In this document: positions 1 through 9,435 of the stretch, in pieces
Layout: each line of letters begins with the position of its first letter
Numbering within the stretch: the first letter of the stretch is position 1
Assembly (NCBI RefSeq): GCF_001469895.1
Contig: NZ_LOPY01000040.1
Coordinates: 1-64,000, forward strand
Origin: Pseudoalteromonas sp. XI10
Lineage (GTDB): Bacteria; Pseudomonadota; Gammaproteobacteria; Enterobacterales; Alteromonadaceae
Reading direction: 5' to 3'
Length of the DNA: 64,000 bases
The notes under the pieces: model-generated
Databases searched by the model: none
The model's input: the letters and a program-made list of their open reading frames with translations, nothing else
Told to the model about the DNA's origin: nothing
Made by a program: the position numbers and the translations under genes

Positions 1-333
1 GTTAAAACTATCCATTAATGTAGGTCTTTTTTTTGGCTCAGCTTTAACCTCAACACATTCTTTTACTGCGCGACTAATTTGACGACATTTAAGCTCAACA
101 TCCTTATCTTTGCTACCATTCTCTAGGCCTTCAATAATCGCTTTGTCGATTTCATAACCTAGCATCGTCATGGTCATACCATAGTTAACTCGGTCATTAT
201 CTTTTTTATCTCCATAGGCACTGGCAGGCTGTGCTTGACTAGCGCGCCCGCCAATTCCATCTGCAACTAAGCCAACTGCAGTACAGCCACTGAGTAAACT
301 AACAGATAGTATTACGTACAAAGATTTAAGCAT
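1..333 (-). CDS. Putative lipoprotein, 3' part outside window
   Basis: The open frame starts at an ATG at 333 and runs off the left edge after 111 codons. A strong Shine-Dalgarno (GGAGGA) precedes the start. The N-terminus MLKSLYVILSVSLLSGC is a lipoprotein signal with lipobox LSGC, so the product should be lipid-anchored in the envelope. The visible mature part contains Cys residues and a charged, lysine-rich stretch (KAEPKKRP) but no domain I recognise. Function unknown. Confidence 0.75.
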   Translation of the reverse strand, partial: MLKSLYVILSVSLLSGCTAVGLVADGIGGRASQAQPASAYGDKKDNDRVNYGMTMTMLGYEIDKAIIEGLENGSKDKDVELKCRQISRAVKECVEVKAEPKKRPTLMDSFN

Positions 334-408
334 CGGTCCTCCAATACACTTAAGCTTATTTTCTAAGCATAATAACAAACGGGTAATTTAACTGTAAAAA
401 ACTGTAGA

Positions 409-1902
409 CTAATCACAAATATCGCGAATAAACTCTTTTAAAAACCCAACTAACTGTAAGAGGAATATTAACAAGAAAGGTAAAGCGCCTAAAATTGCAA
501 CGCTACGATTTAATGGCTCATCTTGTAGCAGCAATAATGCAAAGCTACATATGAATAGTGCTAGACACCATGCGTAGAGTGTCACACGGTTACTTTGCTC
601 AGAGTCAACCAGCTCTCTTATGACTAAAATCGCAGAGTCAGCGGATGTAGCAACAAATATCAACAGTAGTAATAAGCTTAACCAAATAAACACGGTTCCT
701 TGCCAGTCTAGTTGATTAAAAAATACAAATAAGCCTTGGCTGTAATCTTGTTTTATAGCAACTAAAATGCCCGCTTGGTTAAGTCTATCCCATTCAATTG
801 CTGCCCCCGAAAAGGTCGCAAACCAAATAATAGTCACTAAAGTTGGAATACACACAACTGCCAAAATAAATTGCCAAACTTTACGCCCCTGGCTAATTTT
901 GGCTAGGAACACACCAACAAATGGCCCCCACGCTAACCACCAAAAGTAATAGTTATATGTCCAATGAGCGGCCCAGTCCGGCGCTTTTAATTGGCTATCA
1001 AATTGCCAAGTGCCAGTTGCAAGCAACTGTAAATAGTAGCCGGTTCCATCTAAAGCAATCTTTATAATAGGCTCAATTGGCACCACTAGTAGCAACCAAA
1101 AAAGCAGACTAAATGCTAGAAGTACGTTAAATATACTTAGTGACTGTACCCCGCGTCGTAATCCAAATTTAACCGACAGCGAATAAATAACTGCTAACAA
1201 ACAAACGATTAATGAACCCACTAATAAAGTTGAAGTAACCCCCAACTCTATTTCAACACCTTTACTGATCAGTAAAGTGGAATTAGCTATGGTGCCGACG
1301 ACACCAAAAAAAATAGCGATTACAGCAATTAACTTCACAATAAACGACACAGTAAATTTTGCAGACTTATCAATGCGATTACCTAGCGCCGTTAAAACAG
1401 GGGCACAAATATCTCCTGACTTCCCACTGTATTGCGTTAACCCCCCAAGCACTAGCGCAAAAACAGCATAAAGTGCCCAAGCATGAGCGCCCCAATTCAC
1501 TAGGGTTAAAGCGAGGCTACTGGCTAGTCTATCTGGGTATAAGCTTTGTTTAAGTGGTGGGTCGAGAGAATGTAATGCAGGCTCTGCTACGCCCCAAAAA
1601 ACCAAGCCAGAGCCCATTCCTGCTGCAAACAACATGGCAAACCAGCCAAAGTTTGAATACTCAACAACAGCCTGCTCACCACCTACTTTACGGCTACCGA
1701 GTGGGCTAATGGCTAAAATAATGATGGCAAACAATAAAAAGTTCACCAATAAGAAAAAGCTACTACCAGTCCATTTTAACAGTATTTGTACAAACGGCTG
1801 AACTTGCTCAGTGATAACATCAGGCAAAATCACAGCAATCAGTGCACCAAACATACACAGTGCAAGCGCGGTTTTTTCAAGAGAGGAGATGGAATGTTTC
1901 AA
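409..1902 (-). CDS. BCCT family transporter (betaine/carnitine/choline type)
   Basis: This 497-residue inner-membrane protein has about twelve hydrophobic segments. Two family hallmarks are visible: GMGSGLVFWGVAEP at residues 95-108 and the aromatic core segment WTYNYYFWWLAWGPFVG at 314-330, which lines the quaternary-ammonium site in BCCT carriers. Members import glycine betaine, choline, carnitine or DMSP by sodium or proton coupling, usually for osmoprotection. The exact substrate cannot be read from the sequence. The start appears to be TTG with a weak AGG upstream. There is no long C-terminal osmosensing tail as in BetP. No betaine-synthesis genes lie nearby. Confidence 0.9.
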   Translation of the reverse strand: MKHSISSLEKTALALCMFGALIAVILPDVITEQVQPFVQILLKWTGSSFFLLVNFLLFAIIILAISPLGSRKVGGEQAVVEYSNFGWFAMLFAAGMGSGLVFWGVAEPALHSLDPPLKQSLYPDRLASSLALTLVNWGAHAWALYAVFALVLGGLTQYSGKSGDICAPVLTALGNRIDKSAKFTVSFIVKLIAVIAIFFGVVGTIANSTLLISKGVEIELGVTSTLLVGSLIVCLLAVIYSLSVKFGLRRGVQSLSIFNVLLAFSLLFWLLLVVPIEPIIKIALDGTGYYLQLLATGTWQFDSQLKAPDWAAHWTYNYYFWWLAWGPFVGVFLAKISQGRKVWQFILAVVCIPTLVTIIWFATFSGAAIEWDRLNQAGILVAIKQDYSQGLFVFFNQLDWQGTVFIWLSLLLLLIFVATSADSAILVIRELVDSEQSNRVTLYAWCLALFICSFALLLLQDEPLNRSVAILGALPFLLIFLLQLVGFLKEFIRDICD

Positions 1903-2129
1903 TGTGAAGCCTATTTTGTCAGCGTGTTTAGCATACTGTTAGCATGGCTGAAATTCAAACAGCCAAAAGGCTGAAAAAATGACATAGCACTGCGTAAAAA
2001 TCGCAAATTATAGCAAGGCATGTTTTTAAAAACCCGGCTACATGTCCCTAGTTTCCTCATTTTATTTAATTTGCTGATCGGGTATTGAAATTGCAAAACT
2101 ATCATAATCTTTATAGCAAGGAACAAAGC

Positions 2130-2546
2130 ATGGACTTTAATATTGATTGGTACGAAATTCTCGATAATTTAATTCATCTAGGTATTGCCTATTTACTTGC
2201 CCTTCCAATGGCTTTTGATCGAGAAAAAACCAGTAATGGTGCAGGTCTACGAACATTTCCATTAGTCGCTGTTGCATCATGTGGTTATGCATTAGTGGGC
2301 ATGTCTGTTTTAACAAGTTCAGAGGCAGAATCAAAAGTACTCGAAGGGATTATCACGGGTATTGGTTTTATTGGCGGTGGCGCCATTTTGAAGAACAAAA
2401 ACTCTACCTATGGAACAGCCACAGCAGCCAGTATTTGGAACATGGGACTTATTGGCATTGCTGTGGCATTTAGTCGTTACGAAATCGCCTTTTTAATGGC
2501 GTTGATTAATTTCGTAACGCTAAGATATGTTAAGCGCTTAAAGTAA
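2130..2546 (+). CDS. MgtC/SapB family inner-membrane protein (copy 1)
   Basis: The 138-residue product begins at an ATG preceded by AAGGAA; an in-frame upstream ATG at 2085 lacks a ribosome site. It has four hydrophobic segments and the MgtC/SapB signatures FDREKTSNGAGLRT and GIGFIGGGAILK. It is a short form without the C-terminal ACT-like domain of virulence MgtC. Family members affect magnesium-limited growth or membrane energetics; the molecular activity of the short forms is not established. A second MgtC-like gene lies at 9436-9930. The gene converges on the TonB-C-like gene with a 4-nt gap. Confidence 0.85.
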   Translation: MDFNIDWYEILDNLIHLGIAYLLALPMAFDREKTSNGAGLRTFPLVAVASCGYALVGMSVLTSSEAESKVLEGIITGIGFIGGGAILKNKNSTYGTATAASIWNMGLIGIAVAFSRYEIAFLMALINFVTLRYVKRLK

Positions 2547-2550
2547 ACAA

Positions 2551-3627
2551 TTAGCTCGCGTCATATTTTGAGTTAACTATGGCATAGCCAGTTTGTTTAA
2601 CTTTAATCTCAGCAGGGTTTGCAGATTTAACTAATAAACCGCAACGTCTGCTCTGCTCATCAATGACATAATTAACCGATTCACTTGCTTCAAGGTCAAT
2701 GACTTGATCGGCACAGCGGATCTGTAATTTAGAAACATCGCTCGCGCCTTCGATTTTGATTGAACCGCGAGATAAAGATAAATATGACAGCTTATCTTTT
2801 GAAACATTGATTTGTGAATTAATCTGCGGTGTTCGCGCCAAGAGGTCATCAATTTGCTTAATAGTGGCAAGTTTGTTTTCTTCTGAAAACTGTTTACCCT
2901 CGATATTATCTAACGCATAAATAGCATTGTAAGCAAGATTAAAATCGCCCTTGAAGCTGTACCATTGTAGAGCACTTTTAGCGACTAAATATTGTATATC
3001 TGTTGGTAACTTAGCTCGCAGTAAATAGGCTACAGACAACTGCTCATCAAAGCCAAACCATTGTTGTTGATGATAATAAAATTGGCTTTTCAGCCATGCA
3101 AATAATGCTTGTTCTGAAGTGTTTTTAGTATGATCTTTGTATAACTCAGCCAATGCTTGCTCAGCTTTTTTAAACTCTTTTGCTTGCAGCATTTTATTAA
3201 TTTCATCGTATTCATTAATAAAACCACGGCTCGCTTTATCATTTGAGTAACCATTAAAATACTTACCTACTTCAAATGAAAACAGGTAACCACCTTCTAC
3301 GGTTTTGCCTTCTTTTATGGCAGGTGCAAACTCTAAGTTGGTTAAGTATTTCTCTGCATTTTCTTCACTACCGCGAGTATCAGATGCCATGATCACTTCA
3401 ATGTCTTTTGCCTTACCTTGTGTATCAACCACATAAGACATTAATGCCCAGCCTTCTAGTCGAGAGCCGTTATAACTACCTGGGTAACGTTTGTTTGAAT
3501 TTTTAACAATATAGGCAGAGGTAGCAGCTTGAATATCAACACCTAAGTCGTTGACGTCTCGTGCTAAAGCCTGTGTTGGTAATGCGATAAGTGAACAAAG
3601 TGCTGCGAGTTTAGTGAATTTAATCAT
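2551..3627 (-). CDS. Periplasmic protein with TonB C-terminal-like domain
   Basis: The product has 358 residues from the ATG at 3627, chosen because GGAG lies 8 nt upstream and the protein then begins with a clean signal peptide (MIKFTKLAALCSLIALPTQALA). Residues about 30-130 resemble the TonB C-terminal fold: a repeated YPGS..GS.LEGWALMSYVVDTQGKAKDIEV pattern (broken here for brevity), followed by a conserved LEFAPA. There is no N-terminal membrane anchor or proline-rich span, so it is not a classical TonB. The helical, TPR-like rest (about 150-270) may bind partners. Function unknown. Confidence 0.7.
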   Translation of the reverse strand: MIKFTKLAALCSLIALPTQALARDVNDLGVDIQAATSAYIVKNSNKRYPGSYNGSRLEGWALMSYVVDTQGKAKDIEVIMASDTRGSEENAEKYLTNLEFAPAIKEGKTVEGGYLFSFEVGKYFNGYSNDKASRGFINEYDEINKMLQAKEFKKAEQALAELYKDHTKNTSEQALFAWLKSQFYYHQQQWFGFDEQLSVAYLLRAKLPTDIQYLVAKSALQWYSFKGDFNLAYNAIYALDNIEGKQFSEENKLATIKQIDDLLARTPQINSQINVSKDKLSYLSLSRGSIKIEGASDVSKLQIRCADQVIDLEASESVNYVIDEQSRRCGLLVKSANPAEIKVKQTGYAIVNSKYDAS

Positions 3628-3670
3628 GACAATGGCTCCAAATCCCTTAGATAGGAACATTTATAGCACT

Positions 3671-3696
3671 AAAAAAGGCGCTTTAAAAGCGCCTTG
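3671..3696 (-). terminator. Rho-independent terminator of the ketoacyl synthase gene
   Basis: The perfect inverted repeat AAGGCGC-TTTAAAA-GCGCCTT is followed by a T run on the minus strand. It lies just downstream of the 3729-5627 gene and separates it from the next minus-strand gene. Confidence 0.8.
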
Positions 3697-3728
3697 CTGT
3701 CAAGAATGTGCTTAAACATGCCTTGATC

Positions 3729-5627
3729 TTAAAACATATCCTGGTAAGGGTTTGGTTTTGATAATAAAACTTTTTTATCAAAACCAGGGATTGTCATTGA
3801 ATCTTCACTAATTTCAATACCATTTTCATCAATTAAGCCATCACCAAAACGATAAATTAGCTCATAATGACCTAAATCAGCGTGTTGTTGATAGTCAGCT
3901 TGCGCTTTGGCTACCTGAGTATGACGGTCTTGATATTGCGCCATAACCTCATCACCATGACGCTTTGCAAGCATCTTTAATGTAATTGTCGGTGATAACA
4001 CAGTCGCCGTTGCGTTATTACCACCAAAGCCTTTTGAGTTAATGAAGGCAATATCCATTGCATCACATTGATAGTGTTCAGTACGAATGTCTAAATGCTC
4101 GCTATACACATCATCTGCCACTTTATCGATTGTCGTAATACCCGGCATAATATTGTGACTAAACACACCTAATGCCATAGCTAATTGGTCACCACTAGCT
4201 GGAGCAATGGTATGGCCAACATACGCTTTAGGCGCAGCAACCTTCCAATTATCAATTGCAAATGTTTCTGCCACTTTATGATAGATCAGTGATTCTGTTA
4301 CGCGGTTTTGTGGTGTACTTGAGCCATGTGCCAAAATAAAGCTACGCTTTTGTACCGCCTCTTGGCCAACAATACTGTTTGCTAGTGCAACAGATTTTGC
4401 CATCGTGATGTAGTTACCTGGGCCCGGGGCTGTAATTGATTTTTTAATACCATCGGCATTGACGAACACATCTGCAACGCTGCCTAACACATCAGCGCCT
4501 AACCCTAATGCCAATGCATCATCCATTAATATAGCAACTTGTGCGCCTTCACCAATTGTAAAACCACAGTTTTCACCAAATGGACGGCTGGTACGGCGAT
4601 GATCAACCACATCTGTATTATCAAGGCGCTTTAGGCCTTCTTCATTAGCAAGTGCGCTCATATTACCAAAACCTTCAACGATTTCGGGTGTAATAGCACA
4701 CTCAACAGACGCCACTATGGCTACACGGGTACGACCCGCTTGAATATCGTTTACTGCAGCACGTAGGTTATATAAAAACGTTGCACATGCACCTGATGTA
4801 GTAAAGGTTGTACCCACATTGCCTGTTACATAAGCATTGATAAAGTCAGTAGACATGGTGTTTAAGCCAAGTGCAAGCTGTTTTGTACTCACACGGTCGC
4901 CCTGCTGACGCGCACGAATAAGTCCACCAAATCCTTCATCATCAACTTGACCAGCCACAGAAGCTGAGTAAGTGCCAATTTGATCAGGCTCAACACTATT
5001 CATCACCTGCTGCCACGCCAGACCTGTCGAACGAATCGCATCGGTTGCGGCAAAGATAGTCGCTTGCAAGCCTCTTGGTTGATAACGGCTGTTATACATA
5101 GCCGAAGGTTCAAAACCTGTTGGTAATTGACCGGCCGCTTTAATTGGATTATCGCGCGTACTGTCATGTTTAATAGCAAGATCAGCACTAATTGTGACTT
5201 TCACTTTTTTATCAGTTAATTCTTCAACCTGCCAAGCACTTGGTACTGGAGTTGGTAAATCACGGCGGCGCGTTTCAAAAACAATCTGCTGTTCATCTGA
5301 CGCTGTTAACGTCATTTTTTGCTGCCATGGAGTCGCATCCACATCGAAGTGGTTTTTTTCAATTTTACGAATAAGTGTGCCAGCTAAAATTTGTTCACCG
5401 AACTTAGCTTCGATGTCTGATTCGGCAATGGTATTGCCTTGGGCATCTTTAAGTACACCTTCAGTAAGAGTGACTAAGTTCATTAATGTCGCTAAGCCTA
5501 AAAATGTCTCCTGACGGGCTTTAGCGTCCAAGCTGTCTAACACGATACGACGATAACCTTGATGAAAAGAAGTGCGGCCAGCGGCATTAATACCACCCAT
5601 ACCAACAATAACGGGTAATGCTGTCAT
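3729..5627 (-). CDS. Beta-ketoacyl synthase-like enzyme with long N-terminal extension
   Basis: This is a 632-residue thiolase-fold condensing enzyme. The KAS catalytic set is intact: Cys281 in TTSGACATF, His434 in LAHGSST, Lys467 and His472 in PKAYVGHT, and the glycine-rich C-terminal NSKGFGGNNATA. Spacing of His, Lys and His matches FabF (303/335/340 there). FabF/FabB have about 410 residues with Cys near 163, so roughly 120 residues are added before the active site. No ACP, ketoreductase or dehydratase gene is adjacent. A divergent GlxA-type regulator starts 127 nt away. Condensation of acyl thioesters is well supported; the pathway (fatty acid, polyunsaturated lipid or secondary metabolite) is not. 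Confidence 0.8.
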   Translation of the reverse strand: MTALPVIVGMGGINAAGRTSFHQGYRRIVLDSLDAKARQETFLGLATLMNLVTLTEGVLKDAQGNTIAESDIEAKFGEQILAGTLIRKIEKNHFDVDATPWQQKMTLTASDEQQIVFETRRRDLPTPVPSAWQVEELTDKKVKVTISADLAIKHDSTRDNPIKAAGQLPTGFEPSAMYNSRYQPRGLQATIFAATDAIRSTGLAWQQVMNSVEPDQIGTYSASVAGQVDDEGFGGLIRARQQGDRVSTKQLALGLNTMSTDFINAYVTGNVGTTFTTSGACATFLYNLRAAVNDIQAGRTRVAIVASVECAITPEIVEGFGNMSALANEEGLKRLDNTDVVDHRRTSRPFGENCGFTIGEGAQVAILMDDALALGLGADVLGSVADVFVNADGIKKSITAPGPGNYITMAKSVALANSIVGQEAVQKRSFILAHGSSTPQNRVTESLIYHKVAETFAIDNWKVAAPKAYVGHTIAPASGDQLAMALGVFSHNIMPGITTIDKVADDVYSEHLDIRTEHYQCDAMDIAFINSKGFGGNNATATVLSPTITLKMLAKRHGDEVMAQYQDRHTQVAKAQADYQQHADLGHYELIYRFGDGLIDENGIEISEDSMTIPGFDKKVLLSKPNPYQDMF

Positions 5628-5754
5628 AAAAAACCTTGAGAAAACGTGTTATGAGAATTAAGCCAAGTTTAAATGGATTAATTAACACGCTTTATGCTTA
5701 AATAGCCAAATAACATGCACAATAGGCCAAAAATAACTGGTCGGAGCAATTAGA

Positions 5755-6765
5755 GTGACGAAACTTCAACAAGTAAAAGCCATTGAAATTAGTATTTTGG
5801 TTTATCCTCATTTATTAATAACCAGTTTAACCCTGCCTATTGAAATGCTCAGAGCTGGTGAGGCCTTTGCAAAAAGCCATCGTCAGCAGAACGAATTTAA
5901 ACCTCTAAACATCAATTTAGTGGCAAGTAGTCTAAATGCGATCCCTAATCGTACCGGGCTTTCAATTATGCCCGATTGCGAAACCGTCACCGCGCCTGCT
6001 AGTGACTTGATTATTGTGCCTGGGATTTGGCGAAACCCGCGTCCTGTGGTGAGCAAACAGCAAAGTTTGGTGAACTGGCTTGGCGATTCTTGGCAACAAG
6101 GCAGTCATATCATTGGTGTAGGCACAGGTAATTGTTTAGTAGCAGAAGCAGGCTTATTGGATGGCCACCCGGCTACCACCCACTGGCATTACGCAGAACA
6201 ATTTAAACGTGACTACCCTAAAGTGCAGCTTAAGCCTGATTTTTTCATCACACAATCTGAGCGCATGTATACAGTTGCGAGTTTAAATGCCCTTGCCGAT
6301 GTTATTGTGCATATTATTAGTCAATATTACGGACGAGAAGCGGCACAACATGTTGAGCGTAATTTCTCCCATGAAATTCGTAAGCCCTATGAAGATCAGC
6401 GCTACCTTGAGGGTGCCGTTGATAAACACCCAGATGAACTAATCGCACAAATTCAATTTTGGTTAAAAAACAATTTAACCTCTGAACTGACTCTGCAAGA
6501 AATTGCAGCACAATTTAGTTTAAGCTACCGCACCTTTACACGCCGTTTTCGCCAAGCCACCAGCCAAACTCCTGTGGAGTATTGGCAACAGTTGCGGGTA
6601 CAAACTGCAAAAGAGTTATTAGCGTCTTCAAATTTGTCTATTCAAGAAGTTGCACTGGAAGTTGGTTATAACGACCAAGGTCACTTAACACGGGTATTCA
6701 AGAAAGTGCTTTCACAAACACCTAGTGAATATCGCACAGTCGTTAGACGAAAACTATTTGGCTAA
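5755..6765 (+). CDS. GlxA-type AraC family transcriptional regulator
   Basis: The 336-residue protein has an N-terminal DJ-1/PfpI-like domain (about 10-190) and a C-terminal double helix-turn-helix of AraC type (about 235-330), ending with the recognisable QEVALEVGYNDQGHLTRVFK. The elbow-type GVGTGNCLVAEAG marks the amidotransferase-like domain; the Cys is in GTGNCL. It starts at GTG with GGAG 9 nt upstream. Being divergent from the ketoacyl synthase, it may regulate that gene, but its ligand and targets are unknown. Confidence 0.88.
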   Translation: MTKLQQVKAIEISILVYPHLLITSLTLPIEMLRAGEAFAKSHRQQNEFKPLNINLVASSLNAIPNRTGLSIMPDCETVTAPASDLIIVPGIWRNPRPVVSKQQSLVNWLGDSWQQGSHIIGVGTGNCLVAEAGLLDGHPATTHWHYAEQFKRDYPKVQLKPDFFITQSERMYTVASLNALADVIVHIISQYYGREAAQHVERNFSHEIRKPYEDQRYLEGAVDKHPDELIAQIQFWLKNNLTSELTLQEIAAQFSLSYRTFTRRFRQATSQTPVEYWQQLRVQTAKELLASSNLSIQEVALEVGYNDQGHLTRVFKKVLSQTPSEYRTVVRRKLFG

Positions 6766-6883
6766 AGCAAAAATGCCGGAAATGTTCTAAGCAAAGGTCA
6801 GATTAATCATATTTAAGTTGCTGAATTAAAAATTATTACTAAGCTTTTAGTTAGTTGTATAGGTATTTGTTTGAGTCTAAAAA

Positions 6884-8083
6884 ATGTATCAGCTTGATTA
6901 TGATGAATTAGTGCAAAGTTGGAATAAAACCCTCGAAGTTTTAGCCCTTTTTGCTGATGTACCCGTCGCCTTAGTAATGAAAGTAGAAAACAATATTATT
7001 AGTGTGTTTTCAAAAAACGATAACCAAGATAATCCTTATGAAATTGGCGACAGTGAAGAGTTAGATGATTCAGGCCTTTATTGTGAGCATGTAGTAAAAA
7101 CCCAAAAATTACTGAACATTCCAAACGCACTCATTGATGATGATTGGAAAGAAAACCCTGATATCAAGCTTAATATGATTTCTTATTTAGGTTTACCTAT
7201 ATGTGCAGGAGACACTACCCCATTTGGCACGATATGTATCCTTGATAGCAAACCTCATGAATACAACGAACCCGTAATAAAGCTACTCGAAACCATTAAG
7301 CAAAGCTTCGAAACACAACTGAAGTTATTGCATCAGCAAAAGCAAGCGTTTGAGCAACAACAGTTTGCTGAACTAGCCACTTTAATTAGAGGAATAGCCC
7401 ACGAGCTCAACACACCACTCGGTAACTGCATTACCGCAGTAGATGTTACTCAACTTGCTGTAAAAGAAACACAAACCAGACTTTTAAAAAAACGACTTAG
7501 CCAACAAGCACTGCAAAATACTTTAGAGACATTGATAAATACCAATGAACTACTAGACAGAAACTTAACTTCATCTGCTTACAAGATACGTATTTTACAA
7601 GATTTGCTTTATACCAAATCACAATCAAGTAAAACAATCATGACGTTAGAGCAACTCTCTGAGTCATTGTATAAGCACTTAGAAGAGCAAATAAAACATC
7701 GCGGTATCAAATTAGATATTAATTATCAAAAACCTCATAGCCAAATTGAAGTTGATATAGACTTACTTAAGCAAGTGCTGTTTATTTTAGTGCAAAACTC
7801 AATTGAGCATGCATTCAACAATATTGCAGACCCTATAATAGAGATTGATATTTTTGATTTTGATGAGGTTTTAAAAATTCACTATACAGATAACGGCACC
7901 GGTATCAGCAGTACTGAACTAAGCTCTATTTTTACCCCCTTTTACAAAGGTAAAAACAACCAATCAGGTATAGGGCTTGGCCTCAGCATAGCGAAGAAAA
8001 TTGTTAGCCAACAACTGCAAGGCGATATTTGTGTACAAGAAAGTGATGTAGGCGCCCACTTTTTGATTAGTTTGCCGAAGTAA
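6884..8083 (+). CDS. GAF-domain sensor histidine kinase
   Basis: The 399-residue protein has no transmembrane segment, so it is predicted cytosolic. An N-terminal GAF-like domain (about 15-140) carries SYLGLPICAGDTTPFGTICI. A coiled region leads to the phospho-acceptor His173 in RGIAHELNTPLG. The ATPase domain has the N box (VQNSIEHAFN), DNGTGI and the GIGLGLSIAKKI G2 box. No response-regulator gene is next to it, so it is an orphan kinase here. The downstream S41-like gene starts 6 nt after its stop, suggesting co-transcription. The ribosome site is weak. Confidence 0.88.
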   Translation: MYQLDYDELVQSWNKTLEVLALFADVPVALVMKVENNIISVFSKNDNQDNPYEIGDSEELDDSGLYCEHVVKTQKLLNIPNALIDDDWKENPDIKLNMISYLGLPICAGDTTPFGTICILDSKPHEYNEPVIKLLETIKQSFETQLKLLHQQKQAFEQQQFAELATLIRGIAHELNTPLGNCITAVDVTQLAVKETQTRLLKKRLSQQALQNTLETLINTNELLDRNLTSSAYKIRILQDLLYTKSQSSKTIMTLEQLSESLYKHLEEQIKHRGIKLDINYQKPHSQIEVDIDLLKQVLFILVQNSIEHAFNNIADPIIEIDIFDFDEVLKIHYTDNGTGISSTELSSIFTPFYKGKNNQSGIGLGLSIAKKIVSQQLQGDICVQESDVGAHFLISLPK

Positions 8084-8089
8084 GTTTAA

Positions 8090-8989
8090 ATGAAGAAATC
8101 ATACTTTTTTACATTGATATTATTTACTCAAATTTCTTCTTTTGTTAACGCAGAGCCAAACTATGATGAAGTAAAGCAATTAATAAACAAGCACTTTATC
8201 CGTAATAGTGATTATTCAGACAAATCGGTCTATCTGGGCTATAAAACTCCAAACGTTGCAACACTTCTTAAATCACTCAATGAACCTCATACTTATCTCA
8301 TGGATAAAGATTCAAATATAACTTTTTTCAGCGCCAAAAAACGCTGTGTTAGTAACAGCAAAATTAAGCAGCATTTTCATAAAGGTAAACATGCTTATCT
8401 AAAAATTTCGAGTATTGGTATCACAACCACGGAAGAAAAATCACAATATGTTCGTAATTTAATCAATAAGATAAGATCTCAGGACAACAAAAACTCCCGA
8501 TACTGGATTATTGATTTAAGAAAAAATAGCGGTGGCAATATGTGGCCGATGTTGCAAGCAATTTCCCCTTTTTTTGACGCTACACAAGTATTAGGTGAAT
8601 TCCATTTGGCATCTGGAAGCATAACTAGATTTGGTTTTAAAGATGGAATAGCCCATGAAAGCTCGTTACAAAAAATCAATTTCCAACCAGATACCTATCA
8701 TTTAAAACATCAGCCAAGTAGGATTTATGTTTTGATTGACTCTAGTGTCGCTAGCTCTGCTGAAGCATTAGCAATTGGGCTATCTTCTCTTGATAATGTA
8801 ATACTCGTTGGCGAGAAAACGTGTGGCTTAGCTACAGTCAATACTCCGTTTGAGCTCAGGGACGGAAGTATTCTTGTTTTAACAACAGGCGAGATGGCCA
8901 ATATTCATGGTCAAACATTTAAAAGTGGCATCAAACCTAGTATGAGTAGTCTAGAGTTTAATAAGCTAATCAAAGTCTTTGGAGAATAA
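8090..8989 (+). CDS. Exported S41-family peptidase-like protein
   Basis: The 299-residue protein has a signal peptide (MKKSYFFTLILFTQISSFVNA). It shows the tail-specific-protease/tricorn core fold: LLKSLNEPHTYL with His67, IDLRKNSGGNMWPM around 141-154, and VASSAEALAIG with the likely nucleophile Ser222. The CtpA-type TFGKG lysine motif is replaced by GEKTCGLAT, and the N-terminal His favours the tricorn/IRBP-like catalytic arrangement. No PDZ domain is visible. It probably acts in the periplasm. It follows the histidine kinase by 6 nt, and its 3' end overlaps the convergent GNAT gene by 24 nt. Confidence 0.75.
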   Translation: MKKSYFFTLILFTQISSFVNAEPNYDEVKQLINKHFIRNSDYSDKSVYLGYKTPNVATLLKSLNEPHTYLMDKDSNITFFSAKKRCVSNSKIKQHFHKGKHAYLKISSIGITTTEEKSQYVRNLINKIRSQDNKNSRYWIIDLRKNSGGNMWPMLQAISPFFDATQVLGEFHLASGSITRFGFKDGIAHESSLQKINFQPDTYHLKHQPSRIYVLIDSSVASSAEALAIGLSSLDNVILVGEKTCGLATVNTPFELRDGSILVLTTGEMANIHGQTFKSGIKPSMSSLEFNKLIKVFGE

Positions 8990-9409
8990 AATCTTACTAG
9001 TTTGTGGGCTGCCTCTGTCTTCATAGCCTGTTATGGCATAACCATTTTTGATAAGCATACTTAGCATTGCAGGAAAACGGTTCGTCGACTTAACCTTTAT
9101 GGTTCGGTAATTGTTGGTTTTAACCCATGCTTCTTGCGCGTTTAATAAAGCCTGTGCAATACCCTGCCCTCTACATTTTGGTGCAACCGCCCCAAGCCAG
9201 CTATAGAAAGTGTTTGAATCTAACGCATAACCCAATTTGAAGGCCACAGGCTCATTATCGATATAAGCAACTAAAGCTAGATGCTCAATATCTGCACACT
9301 TTGCTTGTAATTTGCTAAAGGTATTTCGGCCATCAAACTCAGGAATTTGACTATCGACAAGTAACAGATCTTCTAAACTAGCTGGCTTTATTGTGTAACA
9401 AGGCTCCAT
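8966..9409 (-). CDS. GNAT family N-acetyltransferase
   Basis: The 147-residue single-domain GNAT has motif A visible as CRGQGIAQALLNAQEAW (acetyl-CoA pyrophosphate loop) and a C-terminal beta-bulge segment (FPAMLSMLIKNGYAITGYEDRG). The substrate is unknown. It lies 26 nt downstream of the second MgtC-like gene and could be the last gene of the minus-strand unit that begins with the ATP-grasp ligase. Its last 24 nt overlap the end of the plus-strand S41 gene. Confidence 0.85.
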   Translation of the reverse strand: MEPCYTIKPASLEDLLLVDSQIPEFDGRNTFSKLQAKCADIEHLALVAYIDNEPVAFKLGYALDSNTFYSWLGAVAPKCRGQGIAQALLNAQEAWVKTNNYRTIKVKSTNRFPAMLSMLIKNGYAITGYEDRGSPQTSKILFSKDFD

Positions 9410-9435
9410 GAATCACTCTAATCTGATATCTAATT

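Noticed and set aside
1911-2126. 71-codon minus-strand frame upstream of the BCCT gene
   Set aside because: No ribosome site and no similarity; it covers the intergenic control region.
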